The translations under genes were made by a program, and so were the position numbers. This document shows positions 36,062 to 45,104 of a stretch of DNA of 64,000 bases, piece by piece. The notes under the pieces were generated by a model, which was not told where the DNA came from, did not search any database, and saw only the letters and a list, made by a program, of their open reading frames with translations. The stretch comes from Dyella sp. C9 (GTDB taxonomy: Bacteria; Pseudomonadota; Gammaproteobacteria; Xanthomonadales; Rhodanobacteraceae): contig NZ_QIRF01000005.1 in the NCBI RefSeq assembly GCF_003332825.1, forward strand, positions 1-64,000. Direction: 5' to 3'. Every line of letters begins with the position of its first letter. The first letter of the stretch is position 1.

Positions 36062-37408
36062 ATGAATCCTCTTTTCGGCTCAGTGTTTTGGTTGCTAGTC
36101 ACGCTCGGCGTGCTGGTGACATTTCACGAATTTGGCCACTACTGGGTGGCGCGAAAGTGCGGCGTGAAGGTGCTGCGCTTTTCCGTGGGCTTCGGCAAAG
36201 CCATCTGGAAGCGCATCGGCAAGGACGGCACCGAATACCAGGTGGCCATGATCCCGCTGGGCGGCTACGTGAAGATGCTCGACGCCCGCGAGGGCGAGGT
36301 GGACCCGGCGCTGGCCGACCAGGAGTTCACCAGCAAGCCGGTGTGGCAGCGCATCGCGATCGTGGCGGCCGGCCCCGGTTTCAACCTGATCTTTACCGTG
36401 GTCGCGTTCTGGCTGATGTTCCTGATCGGCAAGCCGGACGTGGCGCCAGTGGTGGCAGCCACGCCGCACAGCATGGCCGCCGAGGCCGGCATCCGTACCG
36501 GCGATCGCGTCCTGAGCGTGAATGGCCACGCCGTGGCGACCTGGAGCGACTCGATGGACGCGGTGGCCAACGCCCTGCTGGGCCGTGACCCGCTGCCGCT
36601 GGCCGTACGCGGTACTGACGGCGCCGAGCGCACCGTCACGCTGCCGCTCAACCAATTGCCCGCCGGCGAAGACATCGGGCAGTACCTGGACAAGCTGGGC
36701 CTGAAGCTCGCGCCGGTTCCCGCCGTAGCCGCCACCGTGCTGGCTGGCGAGGCTGCGGCCACCGCCGGCATGCAGGGTGGCGACCGCATCCTCAGCGTCA
36801 ACGGCAAGCCGGTGGACAGCTACGAGCAGTTCCAGCACCTGGTGCCGGAGGAAGCCGCCAAGTCACCCACCCTCAGCATGGCCATCCAGCGCGGGGAGCA
36901 GACGCTCACGATCCCGGTCACCGCGCGCTGGGAGTCGCTGCAGGGCCAGCCCACCAATTGGGTGATCGGCGTATCCCCCCTGGCGCGCGAGCCCGCGGTG
37001 CTGCGCTACGGGCCGCTGAAGGCCATGGGCGCCTCCTTGCAGACCACCTGGGAAAGCGCAGCTTCCACTTTCAACATGATCGGCAAGATGCTGACCGGCC
37101 AGGCCTCGACCAAGAACCTGTCGGGCGTGATTGGCATCGCGCAGGTGGCCAACGCCTCGGCCAGCATGGGCGCGGGCTGGTTCCTGAGCTTCCTCGCCAT
37201 GGTCTCGCTCAGCCTTGCGATCCTCAACCTGATGCCAATCCCCGTCTTGGATGGTGGTTGGCTGCTGTATTACCTTATTGAGTTGGTCAAGGGCAGCCCC
37301 GTCAGCGAACGCACGATGATGGCCGGTCAGTATGTCGGCCTGGTTCTGCTGTTCACGTTGATGGGATTGGCCTTCTACAACGACATCCATCGCTTCCTGC
37401 CCTCGTGA
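36062..37408 (+). CDS. rseP: site-2 intramembrane zinc protease RseP
   Basis: RseP cuts the anti-sigma factor RseA and leftover signal peptides within the inner membrane, activating the sigmaE envelope response. The 448-residue protein has His22-Glu23-x-x-His26 (HEFGH) in the first helix, two periplasmic PDZ domains (about 110-300, with AEAGIRTGDRVLSVNG and ATAGMQGGDRILSVNG), and the third zinc ligand in LNLMPIPVLDGG. It is upstream of bamA as in most gammaproteobacteria. Confidence 0.97.
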   Translation: MNPLFGSVFWLLVTLGVLVTFHEFGHYWVARKCGVKVLRFSVGFGKAIWKRIGKDGTEYQVAMIPLGGYVKMLDAREGEVDPALADQEFTSKPVWQRIAIVAAGPGFNLIFTVVAFWLMFLIGKPDVAPVVAATPHSMAAEAGIRTGDRVLSVNGHAVATWSDSMDAVANALLGRDPLPLAVRGTDGAERTVTLPLNQLPAGEDIGQYLDKLGLKLAPVPAVAATVLAGEAAATAGMQGGDRILSVNGKPVDSYEQFQHLVPEEAAKSPTLSMAIQRGEQTLTIPVTARWESLQGQPTNWVIGVSPLAREPAVLRYGPLKAMGASLQTTWESAASTFNMIGKMLTGQASTKNLSGVIGIAQVANASASMGAGWFLSFLAMVSLSLAILNLMPIPVLDGGWLLYYLIELVKGSPVSERTMMAGQYVGLVLLFTLMGLAFYNDIHRFLPS

Positions 37409-37578
37409 CGCGTGCCGACTTTGCCGAAGGTCGCACGGTGTCAGGGGGTCATGGCGTATCCGCGGCGTGTGCGGCCAAGCACGCGCGACGGACACATGGC
37501 GATGGTTTACCCGGCGCATCTGGGGAAGATGCAAGCACCCTTTCAAGGCTGGGCTTGTCCTGGCTTCACGTATTGATC

Positions 37579-37598
37579 GGGGCGGTTCCGGCCGCCCC
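37579..37598. other. 7-bp hairpin upstream of bamA
   Basis: GGGGCGG (37579-37585) pairs with CCGCCCC (37592-37598) about 28 bases before the bamA start, followed by an A-rich tract. It lies in the 218-base rseP-bamA gap, which otherwise shows no gene, and could be a leader hairpin affecting bamA translation. Confidence 0.4.
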
Positions 37599-37626
37599 AT
37601 CGGAATAAAAAACAACGGAATCGACG

Positions 37627-40122
37627 ATGAAGCGTATCGCCGCCCTGATCCTGCTTGCCTCCCTATCCGCCAATGTCCTCGCGTTCGAGCCGTTCACCAT
37701 TTCCGATATCCGTATCGATGGTCTCAGCCGCATCTCTGCAGGCACTGTGCTCAACTACCTGCCCGTCAACAAGGGCGACCGCCTGACCAACGAAGGTGCC
37801 CAGCGCGCCATCCGCGCCCTGTACCAGACCAAGTTCTTCAGTGACGTGGAGATCGACCGCGAGGGTGACATCATGGTCATCAAGGTGATCGAGCGTCCGT
37901 CGATCGCCAAGCTCAACATCCGCGGCAACAAGGACATCAAGGAAGAGGATCTGCGCAAGGGCCTGAAGGAGATCGGCCTGTCCGAAGGCGAGACCTTCGA
38001 CCGCCTGTCACTGGACCGCGTGCAGCAGGAACTGGTGCGCCAGTACTACAACCGCGGCAAGTACAACGTGTCGGTCGATCCGCACGTGACCAACCTGGAC
38101 CGCAACCGCGTTGCCATCGACATCGAAATCCGCGAAGGCAAGGTCGCCAAGATCCAGGAAATCAACATCGTCGGCAACAAGGCGTTCACCGACAAGGAGA
38201 TCCGCAAGGGCTTCGAGTCGGATACGCCGAACTGGCTGTCCTGGTACTCCAAGGACGACCAGTACTCGCGTGAGAAGCTCAGCGGCGACCTCGAGAAACT
38301 GCAGTCCTACTACATGGACCGCGGCTACGCCGATTTCGGCCTCGACTCCACCCAGGTGACGATCGCGCCGGACAAGCGCTCGATGTACATCGCCGCCAGC
38401 GTGAAGGAAGGCGACATCTACACCATCTCCGACGTGCACCTGCTCGGCGAGCTGATCCTGCCCGAGGAATCGCTCAAGCAACTGGTGTACGTGCACAAGG
38501 GTGACACCTTCAACCGCAAGGCAATCGAGGCCAGCACCAACTCGATCAAGACCATCCTCGCCAGCATCGGCTACGCGTTCGCCAAGGTGACACCGGTGCC
38601 GAAGCTGGACAAGGACAAGCGCACCGTTGACCTCACGCTCTACATCGAGCCGGGCAAGCGCGTGTACGTGCGCCGCGTGATCTTCCAGGGCAACACCCGC
38701 ACCGAAGACGACGTGATGCGCCGCGAAATGCGCCAGCTGGAAGGCAGCTGGTACTCGCAGCCGGCGATCGACCGCTCCAAGATCCGCCTGCAGCGCTTGG
38801 GCTACTTCAAGACCGTCAACATCGACAAGGCCCTGGTGCCCGGCACCGAGGACCAGGTCGACCTGACCGTGAAGGTGGAAGAACAGTCCGCCGGCAGCCT
38901 GATGTTCGGCGTGGGCTACTCGCAGTACTCGGGCATCATCCTGTCCGCGTCGGTGTCGCAGAACAACTTCCTGGGCACCGGTGACAGCTTCAGCGTGGGC
39001 GCGTCGCGCAGCGACTACTCCACCTCGATCAGCGCGAACTACTTCAACCCCTACCTCACCGACAGTGGCGTGGGTATCGGCTACACCGTGGGCTACACCA
39101 AGAGCAACTACGGTGATACCAACAGCGACTTCGTGAACTACGAAAGTTCGCAGAAGTCGTTCTCCACCTTCCTCAGCTTCCCGATCTCCGAAACGGACAC
39201 CATCCGCACGGGCCTGGGCATCAACAGCAACAAGATCAACCTGAGCTACCAGCAGGAAGTGCTGGACGTAAACGGCAACCCCGTCTACGACGCCAACGGC
39301 AACGTCGAGTACCAGACCGTCAACTACTCGCCGCAGGTGCTGAACGACTACCTGACCGCGCTGGGCCACAACACGATCCATACCTGGGACGCCACCCTGG
39401 GCTGGACGCACGACACCCGCAACGGCTACTGGGCGCCGACCCGCGGCGGCATGATCTCGCTGTCGACCGATGTCGCCCTGCCCGGCTCCACCGTGCAGTA
39501 CTACAAGATCTTCGGTGAGGCGAACCACTACTGGCCCATCGGCAAGGGCTTCGTGCTCTACCTGGACGGCCAGATCGGTTACGGCAACACCTACGGCCAG
39601 ACCTTCGACAACAGCAGCGAGGACGGCATCTACCAGGCCGGCCAGAAGATTCCGTTCCCGTTCTGGGAGAACTACTACTCCGGCGGTGTGCGCGACGTGC
39701 GCGGCTTCGAGGACAACACCCTCGGCCCCCGTGTCTGCGTGGGCACCTATACCAACGCGGCCGGCAAGCAGGTGCCGATCCAGCCGAACCCGGATGGCAC
39801 CTGTACCGGCAGCGTGTACAGCTATGCGCAGCCACTGGGCGGTGCATTCAAGGTGCTGGGCACGGCCGAACTGTACCTGCCGCTGCCGTTCCTGAAGGAC
39901 ATCAACACGGCCCGTGTGTCGTGGTTCGTGGACGTCGGCAATGCGTACACGTCCTACTCGGCCTTCACCGCGAGCACGCTGCGCGTCTCCACCGGCCTGT
40001 CGCTGCACTGGCAGGCGCCGATCGGTCCGCTGATCATCAACTTCGCGTTCCCGATCCGCACGCAGCAGGACGACAACCACTACGAGGAGCGCATCCAGTT
40101 CACCTTCGGCAGCCAGTTCTGA
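37627..40122 (+). CDS. bamA: outer membrane protein assembly factor BamA
   Basis: BamA is the essential Omp85 core of the machine that folds beta-barrels into the outer membrane. The 831-residue protein has a signal peptide ending near VLA-F, five POTRA repeats (about 22-420, starting ISDIRIDGLSRISAGTVLNY) and a 16-strand barrel. The VRGF-like motif VRGFEDNTLGPR is on loop 6, and the C-terminal beta-signal ends IQFTFGSQF with the terminal phenylalanine. CGGAAT stands before ATG 37627. A strong terminator follows where skp would be expected. Confidence 0.98.
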   Translation: MKRIAALILLASLSANVLAFEPFTISDIRIDGLSRISAGTVLNYLPVNKGDRLTNEGAQRAIRALYQTKFFSDVEIDREGDIMVIKVIERPSIAKLNIRGNKDIKEEDLRKGLKEIGLSEGETFDRLSLDRVQQELVRQYYNRGKYNVSVDPHVTNLDRNRVAIDIEIREGKVAKIQEINIVGNKAFTDKEIRKGFESDTPNWLSWYSKDDQYSREKLSGDLEKLQSYYMDRGYADFGLDSTQVTIAPDKRSMYIAASVKEGDIYTISDVHLLGELILPEESLKQLVYVHKGDTFNRKAIEASTNSIKTILASIGYAFAKVTPVPKLDKDKRTVDLTLYIEPGKRVYVRRVIFQGNTRTEDDVMRREMRQLEGSWYSQPAIDRSKIRLQRLGYFKTVNIDKALVPGTEDQVDLTVKVEEQSAGSLMFGVGYSQYSGIILSASVSQNNFLGTGDSFSVGASRSDYSTSISANYFNPYLTDSGVGIGYTVGYTKSNYGDTNSDFVNYESSQKSFSTFLSFPISETDTIRTGLGINSNKINLSYQQEVLDVNGNPVYDANGNVEYQTVNYSPQVLNDYLTALGHNTIHTWDATLGWTHDTRNGYWAPTRGGMISLSTDVALPGSTVQYYKIFGEANHYWPIGKGFVLYLDGQIGYGNTYGQTFDNSSEDGIYQAGQKIPFPFWENYYSGGVRDVRGFEDNTLGPRVCVGTYTNAAGKQVPIQPNPDGTCTGSVYSYAQPLGGAFKVLGTAELYLPLPFLKDINTARVSWFVDVGNAYTSYSAFTASTLRVSTGLSLHWQAPIGPLIINFAFPIRTQQDDNHYEERIQFTFGSQF

Positions 40123-40153
40123 TCGCCTGAAGGGTCCGGGAAGCGGGACCAGG

Positions 40154-40183
40154 GAAAGCGCGGCCGTGCCGCGCTTTCTTTTT
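40154..40183 (+). terminator. rho-independent terminator after bamA
   Basis: GAAAGCGCGGC (40154-40164) pairs perfectly with GCCGCGCTTTC (40168-40178) around CGT, followed by TTTTT. It separates bamA from lpxD. Confidence 0.94.
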
Positions 40184-40209
40184 GGTGCACGTCGCAGGGT
40201 TTCACGCCC

Positions 40210-40215
40210 TACAAT
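40210..40215 (+). promoter_or_regulatory. -10 element of the lpxD promoter
   Basis: TACAAT at 40210-40215 lies 25 bases before the lpxD ATG and after the bamA terminator, so the lpx genes appear to have their own promoter. The -35 region is weak. Confidence 0.5.
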
Positions 40216-40239
40216 GGCCCGATTGCAGGGAGCCCAAGC

Positions 40240-41268
40240 ATGACTGTTTTCCAGATCACCGTTTCCGAGCTTGCCGAGCGTTTCGGCCTCGCGCACCACG
40301 GCGACGGCACACGCGTCATCGATGGGGTGGGCACGCTGGCTGGCGCGGGCCCCAGCCAGCTCAGCTTCCTCTCCAACAGCAAATACGCCTCGCAACTGGC
40401 GACCACGAGCGCCGGCGTGGTGGTGATGCGTGAGGAGAACGTCGGCGACAGCCCGGTGCCGGCCCTGGGCGCGCGCGACCCCTATGTCGCCTACGCCAAG
40501 ATCGCCGCGCTGTTCGAGCGCCTGCCCGCAGCGCCCCAGGGCATCCACCCGACCGCTGTGGTCGCCGCCAGTGCCCGCGTATCGGCCACCGCCAGCGTTG
40601 GCCCGGGCTGCGTGATCGAGGACGGCGCCGTGGTCGAGGACGGTGCCGTCCTCGGCCCGCACTGCATCATCGGCCCCGAATGCACCGTGGGCGCGCACAG
40701 CCGCCTGGTGGCCCGCGTGACGCTGGTGATCCGGGTGACCCTGGGCAAGCGCGTGCTGGTTCACCCCGGCGCAGTGATCGGTTCCGACGGCTTTGGCCTC
40801 GCCTTCGACCGCGACCATTGGATCAAGCTGCCCCAGCTCGGCGGCGTGCGCATCGGCGACGATTGCGAAATCGGTGCCAACACCACCATCGACCGCGGCG
40901 CGCTGGACGACACGGTGCTGGAAGAAGACGTGCGCCTGGACAACCAGATCCAGATCGCCCACAACGTCTACATCGGCGCCCACACGGCGCTCGCCGGCTG
41001 TGCGGCGGTCGCAGGCAGCGCCAAGATCGGCCGCTACTGCATGATCGGTGGCAACGCCGGCGTGCTGGGCCATCTGGAAGTGGCCGACCGGGTTACCATT
41101 ACCGCCAAAAGCCTGGTCACGCACTCGATACGCGAGCCCGGCGAATATTCCTCGGGCGTACCGCTGCAGGAAAACCGCCAATGGCGGCGCAACGCGGCCC
41201 GTTTCAAGCATCTCGACGAATACGTGCGCCGGCTCTCGGCGCTGGAAAAGGACAGCAACAATGAGTGA
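40240..41268 (+). CDS. lpxD: UDP-3-O-acylglucosamine N-acyltransferase
   Basis: LpxD transfers the second, amide-linked hydroxyacyl chain from ACP in lipid A synthesis. The 342-residue protein has an N-terminal uridine-binding domain (about 1-100, LSFLSNSKYASQL) and a left-handed beta-helix of hexapeptides (about 105-310, VGPGCVIEDGAVVEDGAVLG), with the catalytic histidine in QIAHNVYIG. It starts at ATG 40240 and overlaps fabZ by eight bases. Confidence 0.97.
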   Translation: MTVFQITVSELAERFGLAHHGDGTRVIDGVGTLAGAGPSQLSFLSNSKYASQLATTSAGVVVMREENVGDSPVPALGARDPYVAYAKIAALFERLPAAPQGIHPTAVVAASARVSATASVGPGCVIEDGAVVEDGAVLGPHCIIGPECTVGAHSRLVARVTLVIRVTLGKRVLVHPGAVIGSDGFGLAFDRDHWIKLPQLGGVRIGDDCEIGANTTIDRGALDDTVLEEDVRLDNQIQIAHNVYIGAHTALAGCAAVAGSAKIGRYCMIGGNAGVLGHLEVADRVTITAKSLVTHSIREPGEYSSGVPLQENRQWRRNAARFKHLDEYVRRLSALEKDSNNE

Positions 41269-41734
41269 CCTCACCGTGCCATTCCATCTACCGGTGAACG
41301 TGGAACAGATCCAGCAACTGCTTCCGCACCGCTATCCCTTCCTGCTGGTCGATCGCGTGATCGAGCTGGTACCGGACAAGAGCGTGGTGGCGATCAAGAA
41401 CGTCACCATCAACGAGCCGTTCTTCCAGGGCCATTTCCCGGGCCACCCGGTGATGCCGGGCGTGCTGATCGTGGAGGCGATGGCCCAGGCAGCGGGCCTG
41501 CTCACCCAGATCTCCAGCCGTCTCAAGGGCACCACGGGCAGCCCGCTGTTCTACCTGGCCAAGGTGGACAACGCGCGCTTCAACGCGCCGGTGGTTCCTG
41601 GCGACCAGCTGCGCCTGGAGGTTTCGCTCAAGCGCCTGCTGCGCAGCATGGGCCTGTTCGAGGCACGCACCATCGTGGACGGCAAGGAAGTGGCGAGCTG
41701 CGAACTGATGTGCGCCGCGAGGTCGGACAAATGA
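41261..41734 (+). CDS. fabZ: 3-hydroxyacyl-ACP dehydratase FabZ
   Basis: FabZ removes water from 3-hydroxyacyl-ACP in fatty acid elongation and competes with LpxA and LpxD for hydroxyacyl-ACP. The 157-residue hot-dog protein has the catalytic His58 ([12 protein letters not shown]) and Glu72 (VEAMAQAAG). ATG 41261 overlaps the lpxD end by eight bases, and the stop overlaps the lpxA start as ATGA, so levels of the three are tied together. Confidence 0.98.
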   Translation: MSDLTVPFHLPVNVEQIQQLLPHRYPFLLVDRVIELVPDKSVVAIKNVTINEPFFQGHFPGHPVMPGVLIVEAMAQAAGLLTQISSRLKGTTGSPLFYLAKVDNARFNAPVVPGDQLRLEVSLKRLLRSMGLFEARTIVDGKEVASCELMCAARSDK

Positions 41735-42504
41735 TCCACCCGACCGCGCAGATCGATCCCACCGCCGTCATCGGCGAGAACGTCAGCATCGGCGCATTCA
41801 CCGTGATCGGCGCCGACGTGCACATCGGCGAAGGCACCGTGATCGGGCCGCACGTGGTGATCGAGGGCCCCACCCGCATCGGTCGCGAGAACCGCATCAG
41901 CCAGTTCGCCTCGCTCGGCGGTGATCCGCAGGACAAGAAGTTCAAGGGCGAGCGCACCGAGCTGGTGATCGGCGACCGCAACCAGATCCGCGAATACGTC
42001 ACCATCAATCGCGGCACCGGCGACGGCGGCGGCGTCACGCAGATCGGCAACGACAACTGGATCCTTGCCTACGTGCACATCGCGCACGACTGCAAGATCG
42101 GCAACAACACCGTGTTCTCCAACTATTCGGCGCTGGCCGGCCACGTGGAGATCGGCGACTGGGTAGTGATGGCCGGCTTCTCCGGCGCACACCAGTTCTG
42201 CAAGGTCGGTGCGCATGCCTTCATCGGCATGGGCTGCCTGCTGGGCTCGGACGTACCGCCCTACGTGCTGATGGCCAACGAGCAGCGTGGCCGCCCCCGC
42301 GGCATCAACAGCGAGGGCCTCAAGCGCCGTGGTTTCGATGCCACGCGCATCGCTGCGATCAAGCGGGCCTACCGCACGCTGTACATGGCTGGCCTGACCC
42401 TCGCGGACGCGCGCGAACAGCTGGTCAGCCAGGCCGCAGACAGCGAGGACGTGCGCGCCATGCTGGATTTCCTCGACCGCAGCGAGCGATCGCTGGCGCG
42501 CTAA
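41731..42504 (+). CDS. lpxA: UDP-N-acetylglucosamine acyltransferase
   Basis: LpxA transfers a 3-hydroxyacyl chain from ACP to UDP-GlcNAc, the first step of lipid A. The 257-residue protein is a hexapeptide beta-helix (about 1-185) with a helical C-terminal tail ([18 protein letters not shown]). The catalytic histidine corresponds to His119 in [12 protein letters not shown]. Its start overlaps fabZ as ATGA. A 113-base gap with a repeat separates it from lpxB. Confidence 0.98.
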   Translation: MIHPTAQIDPTAVIGENVSIGAFTVIGADVHIGEGTVIGPHVVIEGPTRIGRENRISQFASLGGDPQDKKFKGERTELVIGDRNQIREYVTINRGTGDGGGVTQIGNDNWILAYVHIAHDCKIGNNTVFSNYSALAGHVEIGDWVVMAGFSGAHQFCKVGAHAFIGMGCLLGSDVPPYVLMANEQRGRPRGINSEGLKRRGFDATRIAAIKRAYRTLYMAGLTLADAREQLVSQAADSEDVRAMLDFLDRSERSLAR

Positions 42505-42509
42505 CGAGA

Positions 42510-42608
42510 GAATAGGAAATGGGGAATAGTGAATCGGGACAGCCAGCCGGACCGCCCACCACGCGGGGCGCTGCGGACTCTTCTATTCCCGACTCCCGAT
42601 TCCCTGCT
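42510..42608. repeat. inverted-repeat element between lpxA and lpxB
   Basis: GGGAATAGTGAATCGGG on the left mirrors CCCGACTCCCGATTCCC on the right imperfectly (the reverse complement of the right arm differs at about four places). GAATCGGGAAT-type repeats of this kind are scattered between genes in xanthomonad genomes. The element stays open in the lpxB frame and lies where a ribosome site for lpxB would be expected. Confidence 0.6.
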
Positions 42609-42617
42609 CCCGGTGCA

Positions 42618-43799
42618 ATGACTATTGCGCTCATCGCCGGCGAGGATTCCGGCGACCAGTTGGGCGCCGACCTGGTGGCCGCGCTGCGTCGCCGCTACCC
42701 CGGCGTCCGTTTCGTCGGCATCGGCGGCAAGCGCATGCAGGCCCAGGGCTTCGAGTCCTGGTACGACATCAAGGAACTCTCGCTGTTCGGTTTCGCCGAG
42801 GTGGTCTCGCACCTGCCGCGCCTGCTGCGCTTGCGCAAGGAGCTGGTGGCGCGCCTGATCGCCGCCAAGCCGGACGTGGTGGTCGGCATCGACGCACCCG
42901 ACTTCAACCTCGGCGTGGAAAAGCGCCTGCGCGAAGCCGGCCTGCGTACCGTGCACTACGTCAGCCCCTCGGTATGGGCCTGGCGCGAAAAGCGCACCGA
43001 GAAGATCGGCCGCAGCGCCAATCGCGTGCTGTGCCTGTTTCCCATGGAGCCCGCCATCTACGCACGCCATGGCGTCGACGCGCGCTTCGTCGGGCATCCG
43101 CTGGCCGATCGCTTCGCCATGGTGTCCGACCGCGCCGGTGCGCGGGACTTCCTGGGGCTACCCCAAAACGTGCCGGTGCTGGCGGTGCTCCCGGGCAGCC
43201 GTTCGTCGGAAGTGACGATGCTGGGCCCAGGCTTCATCGAAGCCGCCCGCAAGGTGGCGGCGGAACTGCGGGGCCTTCGCGTCGTGATCCCTGCCGCCAA
43301 TGAACGCGTGCGTGCCAGCATCCAGGCCCTGCTCGGCGACGCTGGCGGCGCGGATGCCCCGCAGCTGCTGGACGGCCACGCGCACGAAGCCATGCTTGCA
43401 GCGGACGTGGTGTTGCTGGCATCGGGCACGGCCACGCTGGAAGCCATGCTGGCCAAGCGTCCGATGGTGGTCGGTTACCGGGTGTCGCCGGTCAGCTACC
43501 GCATCGCGCGCACGCTCAACATGCTCAAGACTGACGTCTACTCCCTGCCCAACATCCTCGCCCGTGCCGCTGGCATGGGCGAGAAGATCCTGCTGGTGCC
43601 CGAGCTGATGCAGGACGATTTCACCGCCGACAAGCTCGCCAGGGCCACGCTCGAGCTGTTCCGCGACAGCGAACGGCGCGGCGCCATCGTGGCGGCCTTC
43701 GAGCAACTGCACCAGGCACTGCGTGGCGACCTCGAAGGCCACGCGGGCGACCTTGCCGCCGAGGCCGTGGCTGAACTGATCGAGGCCCCGCGTGGCTAA
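42618..43799 (+). CDS. lpxB: lipid-A-disaccharide synthase
   Basis: LpxB joins lipid X and UDP-2,3-diacylglucosamine at the inner membrane surface. The 393-residue GT-B glycosyltransferase of family 19 has [17 protein letters not shown] at the start, [39 protein letters not shown] and [14 protein letters not shown] chose ATG 42618 by homology; the frame is open back to an ATG at 42519 through the repeat, which would add 33 repeat-encoded residues. There is no obvious Shine-Dalgarno at 42618. Confidence 0.95.
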   Translation: MTIALIAGEDSGDQLGADLVAALRRRYPGVRFVGIGGKRMQAQGFESWYDIKELSLFGFAEVVSHLPRLLRLRKELVARLIAAKPDVVVGIDAPDFNLGVEKRLREAGLRTVHYVSPSVWAWREKRTEKIGRSANRVLCLFPMEPAIYARHGVDARFVGHPLADRFAMVSDRAGARDFLGLPQNVPVLAVLPGSRSSEVTMLGPGFIEAARKVAAELRGLRVVIPAANERVRASIQALLGDAGGADAPQLLDGHAHEAMLAADVVLLASGTATLEAMLAKRPMVVGYRVSPVSYRIARTLNMLKTDVYSLPNILARAAGMGEKILLVPELMQDDFTADKLARATLELFRDSERRGAIVAAFEQLHQALRGDLEGHAGDLAAEAVAELIEAPRG

Positions 43800-44415
43800 G
43801 GCCCGCGCCAACCGCCCGGCGTCCGGAACGGTGATGCGACTCGTCGCCGGCGTCGATGAGGCCGGCCGTGGCCCCCTGGCCGGCCCGGTGGCCGTGGCTG
43901 CGGTCATCCTCGACCCGGCCCTGCCGATCGAGGGCCTCAACGACTCCAAGAAGCTCACCGAGGCACGCCGCGAGACGCTCTATCCGCAGATCGTCGCGCG
44001 GGCGATGGCGCACTGCGTGGTGATGGTGATGCCCGACGAGATCGATCGCATCAACATTTACCAGGCCACCATGACCGGCATGTGCCGCGCCCTGGCGGGC
44101 CTGGCGCTCGCGCCGCACGAGGCCTGGATCGACGGCAACGCGCTTCCGCGCGAACTCCCCTGCCCGGGACGAGCCATCGTTGGCGGCGACGCGCTGGAAC
44201 CAGCCATCAGTGCCGCCTCGATCCTGGCCAAAGTCACACGCGATCGCTGGATGGTGGCGCTGGACCGCGAACACCCGGGCTATGGCTTCGCCGAGCACAA
44301 GGGCTACGGCACGCCGGCCCACCTGGATGCGCTCAAGCGACTGGGTCCGTGCCCACATCACCGACGCAGTTTTGCGCCAGTCAAGATCCTGGTCGACCAG
44401 GGCGTGTTGTTCTGA
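43792..44415 (+). CDS. rnhB: ribonuclease HII
   Basis: RNase HII removes ribonucleotides misincorporated in DNA. The 207-residue protein has the metal site [14 protein letters not shown] (adjacent Asp and Glu), LNDSKKL, WIDGNAL and [17 protein letters not shown] 43792 overlaps the lpxB stop codon by eight bases, so translation is coupled. lpxB-rnhB-dnaE is the conserved order, but here three extra genes separate rnhB from dnaE. Confidence 0.97.
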   Translation: MAKARANRPASGTVMRLVAGVDEAGRGPLAGPVAVAAVILDPALPIEGLNDSKKLTEARRETLYPQIVARAMAHCVVMVMPDEIDRINIYQATMTGMCRALAGLALAPHEAWIDGNALPRELPCPGRAIVGGDALEPAISAASILAKVTRDRWMVALDREHPGYGFAEHKGYGTPAHLDALKRLGPCPHHRRSFAPVKILVDQGVLF

Positions 44416-44846
44416 TGTCCATCATATGGACGTCCATATCAACGCGATTGAGTCGCTGCGCTTAGCAACAACAGCGCCAGCCTCGCCGGATTCGGGCATG
44501 CCCAATGACCCACGTTACCCGCATGTAACGGAGCTAGAATAGGCTTGACTCACCGATAGCCACGACCTGCGACGTGGCCCGGACTGTCAGGAAACAACGG
44601 CGCTGCCGTTGCGTGATCAAAACGCCGCTTTCGACGAGGCAACCTTTTCCGTCACCACTGCATCCATTCGGATACAGGAAGCGAAGCCACCAGGCCGCCC
44701 CAGCCCACGCCAACCGACCGATACGCCCGAATCCGCGGCGCGGTGTACTTCCAGCAAGGCACGGATGCATGAGACCGCCCCGCGTGGTCCTGCCGGCTAC
44801 GCGGCCCAAAACAAGCACGCGCGCATCTGACCGCAGGAGTCGTGTC
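44416..44846. other. long intergenic region with palindrome and putative promoter
   Basis: This 431-base stretch has no convincing gene. A TAGAAT -10 element lies at 44535-44540 and the inverted repeat CGTTAC/GTAACG (44513-44518 and 44525-44530) overlaps its -35 zone, the usual place for a repressor site. A transcript from there would have a leader of about 300 bases before the 68-residue gene at 44847, with a small hairpin at 44596-44610. A 73-codon open frame at 44609-44830 lacks a proper ribosome site. Confidence 0.45.
44424..44439. promoter_or_regulatory. 16-bp perfect palindrome after rnhB
   Basis: ATATGGACGTCCATAT is fully self-complementary. A further GTCCAT half-site lies at 44417-44422, giving three alternating half-sites in 21 bases. 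The core TGGACGTCCA is the same as in the palindrome at 17715-17732. Confidence 0.5.
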
Positions 44847-45053
44847 ATGACGCTTCCCAACCGCCCGCACAACGCACCGCTGGACGCCAGTCCAAACATC
44901 ACACCGACCTCCCAGCTCACGCCGGACGAGATCGCAGCCATCATCGACGCGGAATACCAGCACGTCGACTACGACCTGCATCCACTCAAGGTGCAGGGCC
45001 TGGACCACTACATCGACAGCCCGTCCGGCGACGAGCGTTTCCATATCTCATGA
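44847..45053 (+). CDS. small acidic protein of unknown function
   Basis: The 68-residue product starts with a Pro/Asn/Thr-rich stretch and then has an acidic region LTPDEIAAIIDAEYQHVDYD followed by HPLKVQGLDHYIDSPSGDE. It has no signal peptide or membrane segment. A strong GCAGGAGT ribosome site precedes ATG 44847, and the composition of the frame is normal, so I think it is real. It stands alone after a long leader. I recognise no family. Confidence 0.65.
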   Translation: MTLPNRPHNAPLDASPNITPTSQLTPDEIAAIIDAEYQHVDYDLHPLKVQGLDHYIDSPSGDERFHIS

Positions 45054-45104
45054 GCCGATGAGCGAAGGCGACGACGGATCGCTCCGTCGTCGCGGGAGGC
45101 ACCG

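Noticed and set aside
37405..37608. 67-codon frame between rseP and bamA
   Set aside because: It overlaps the rseP stop but has no ribosome site of its own or family features, and it spans the hairpin before bamA.
38008..41274. Minus-strand open frame of 1088 codons
   Set aside because: It is antisense to bamA and lpxD. The plus strand has full-length, motif-complete genes, and the antisense protein is low-complexity.
44609..44830. 73-codon frame in the leader of the 68-residue gene
   Set aside because: It needs a TTG start with a ribosome site too far away, and its composition is like non-coding DNA.
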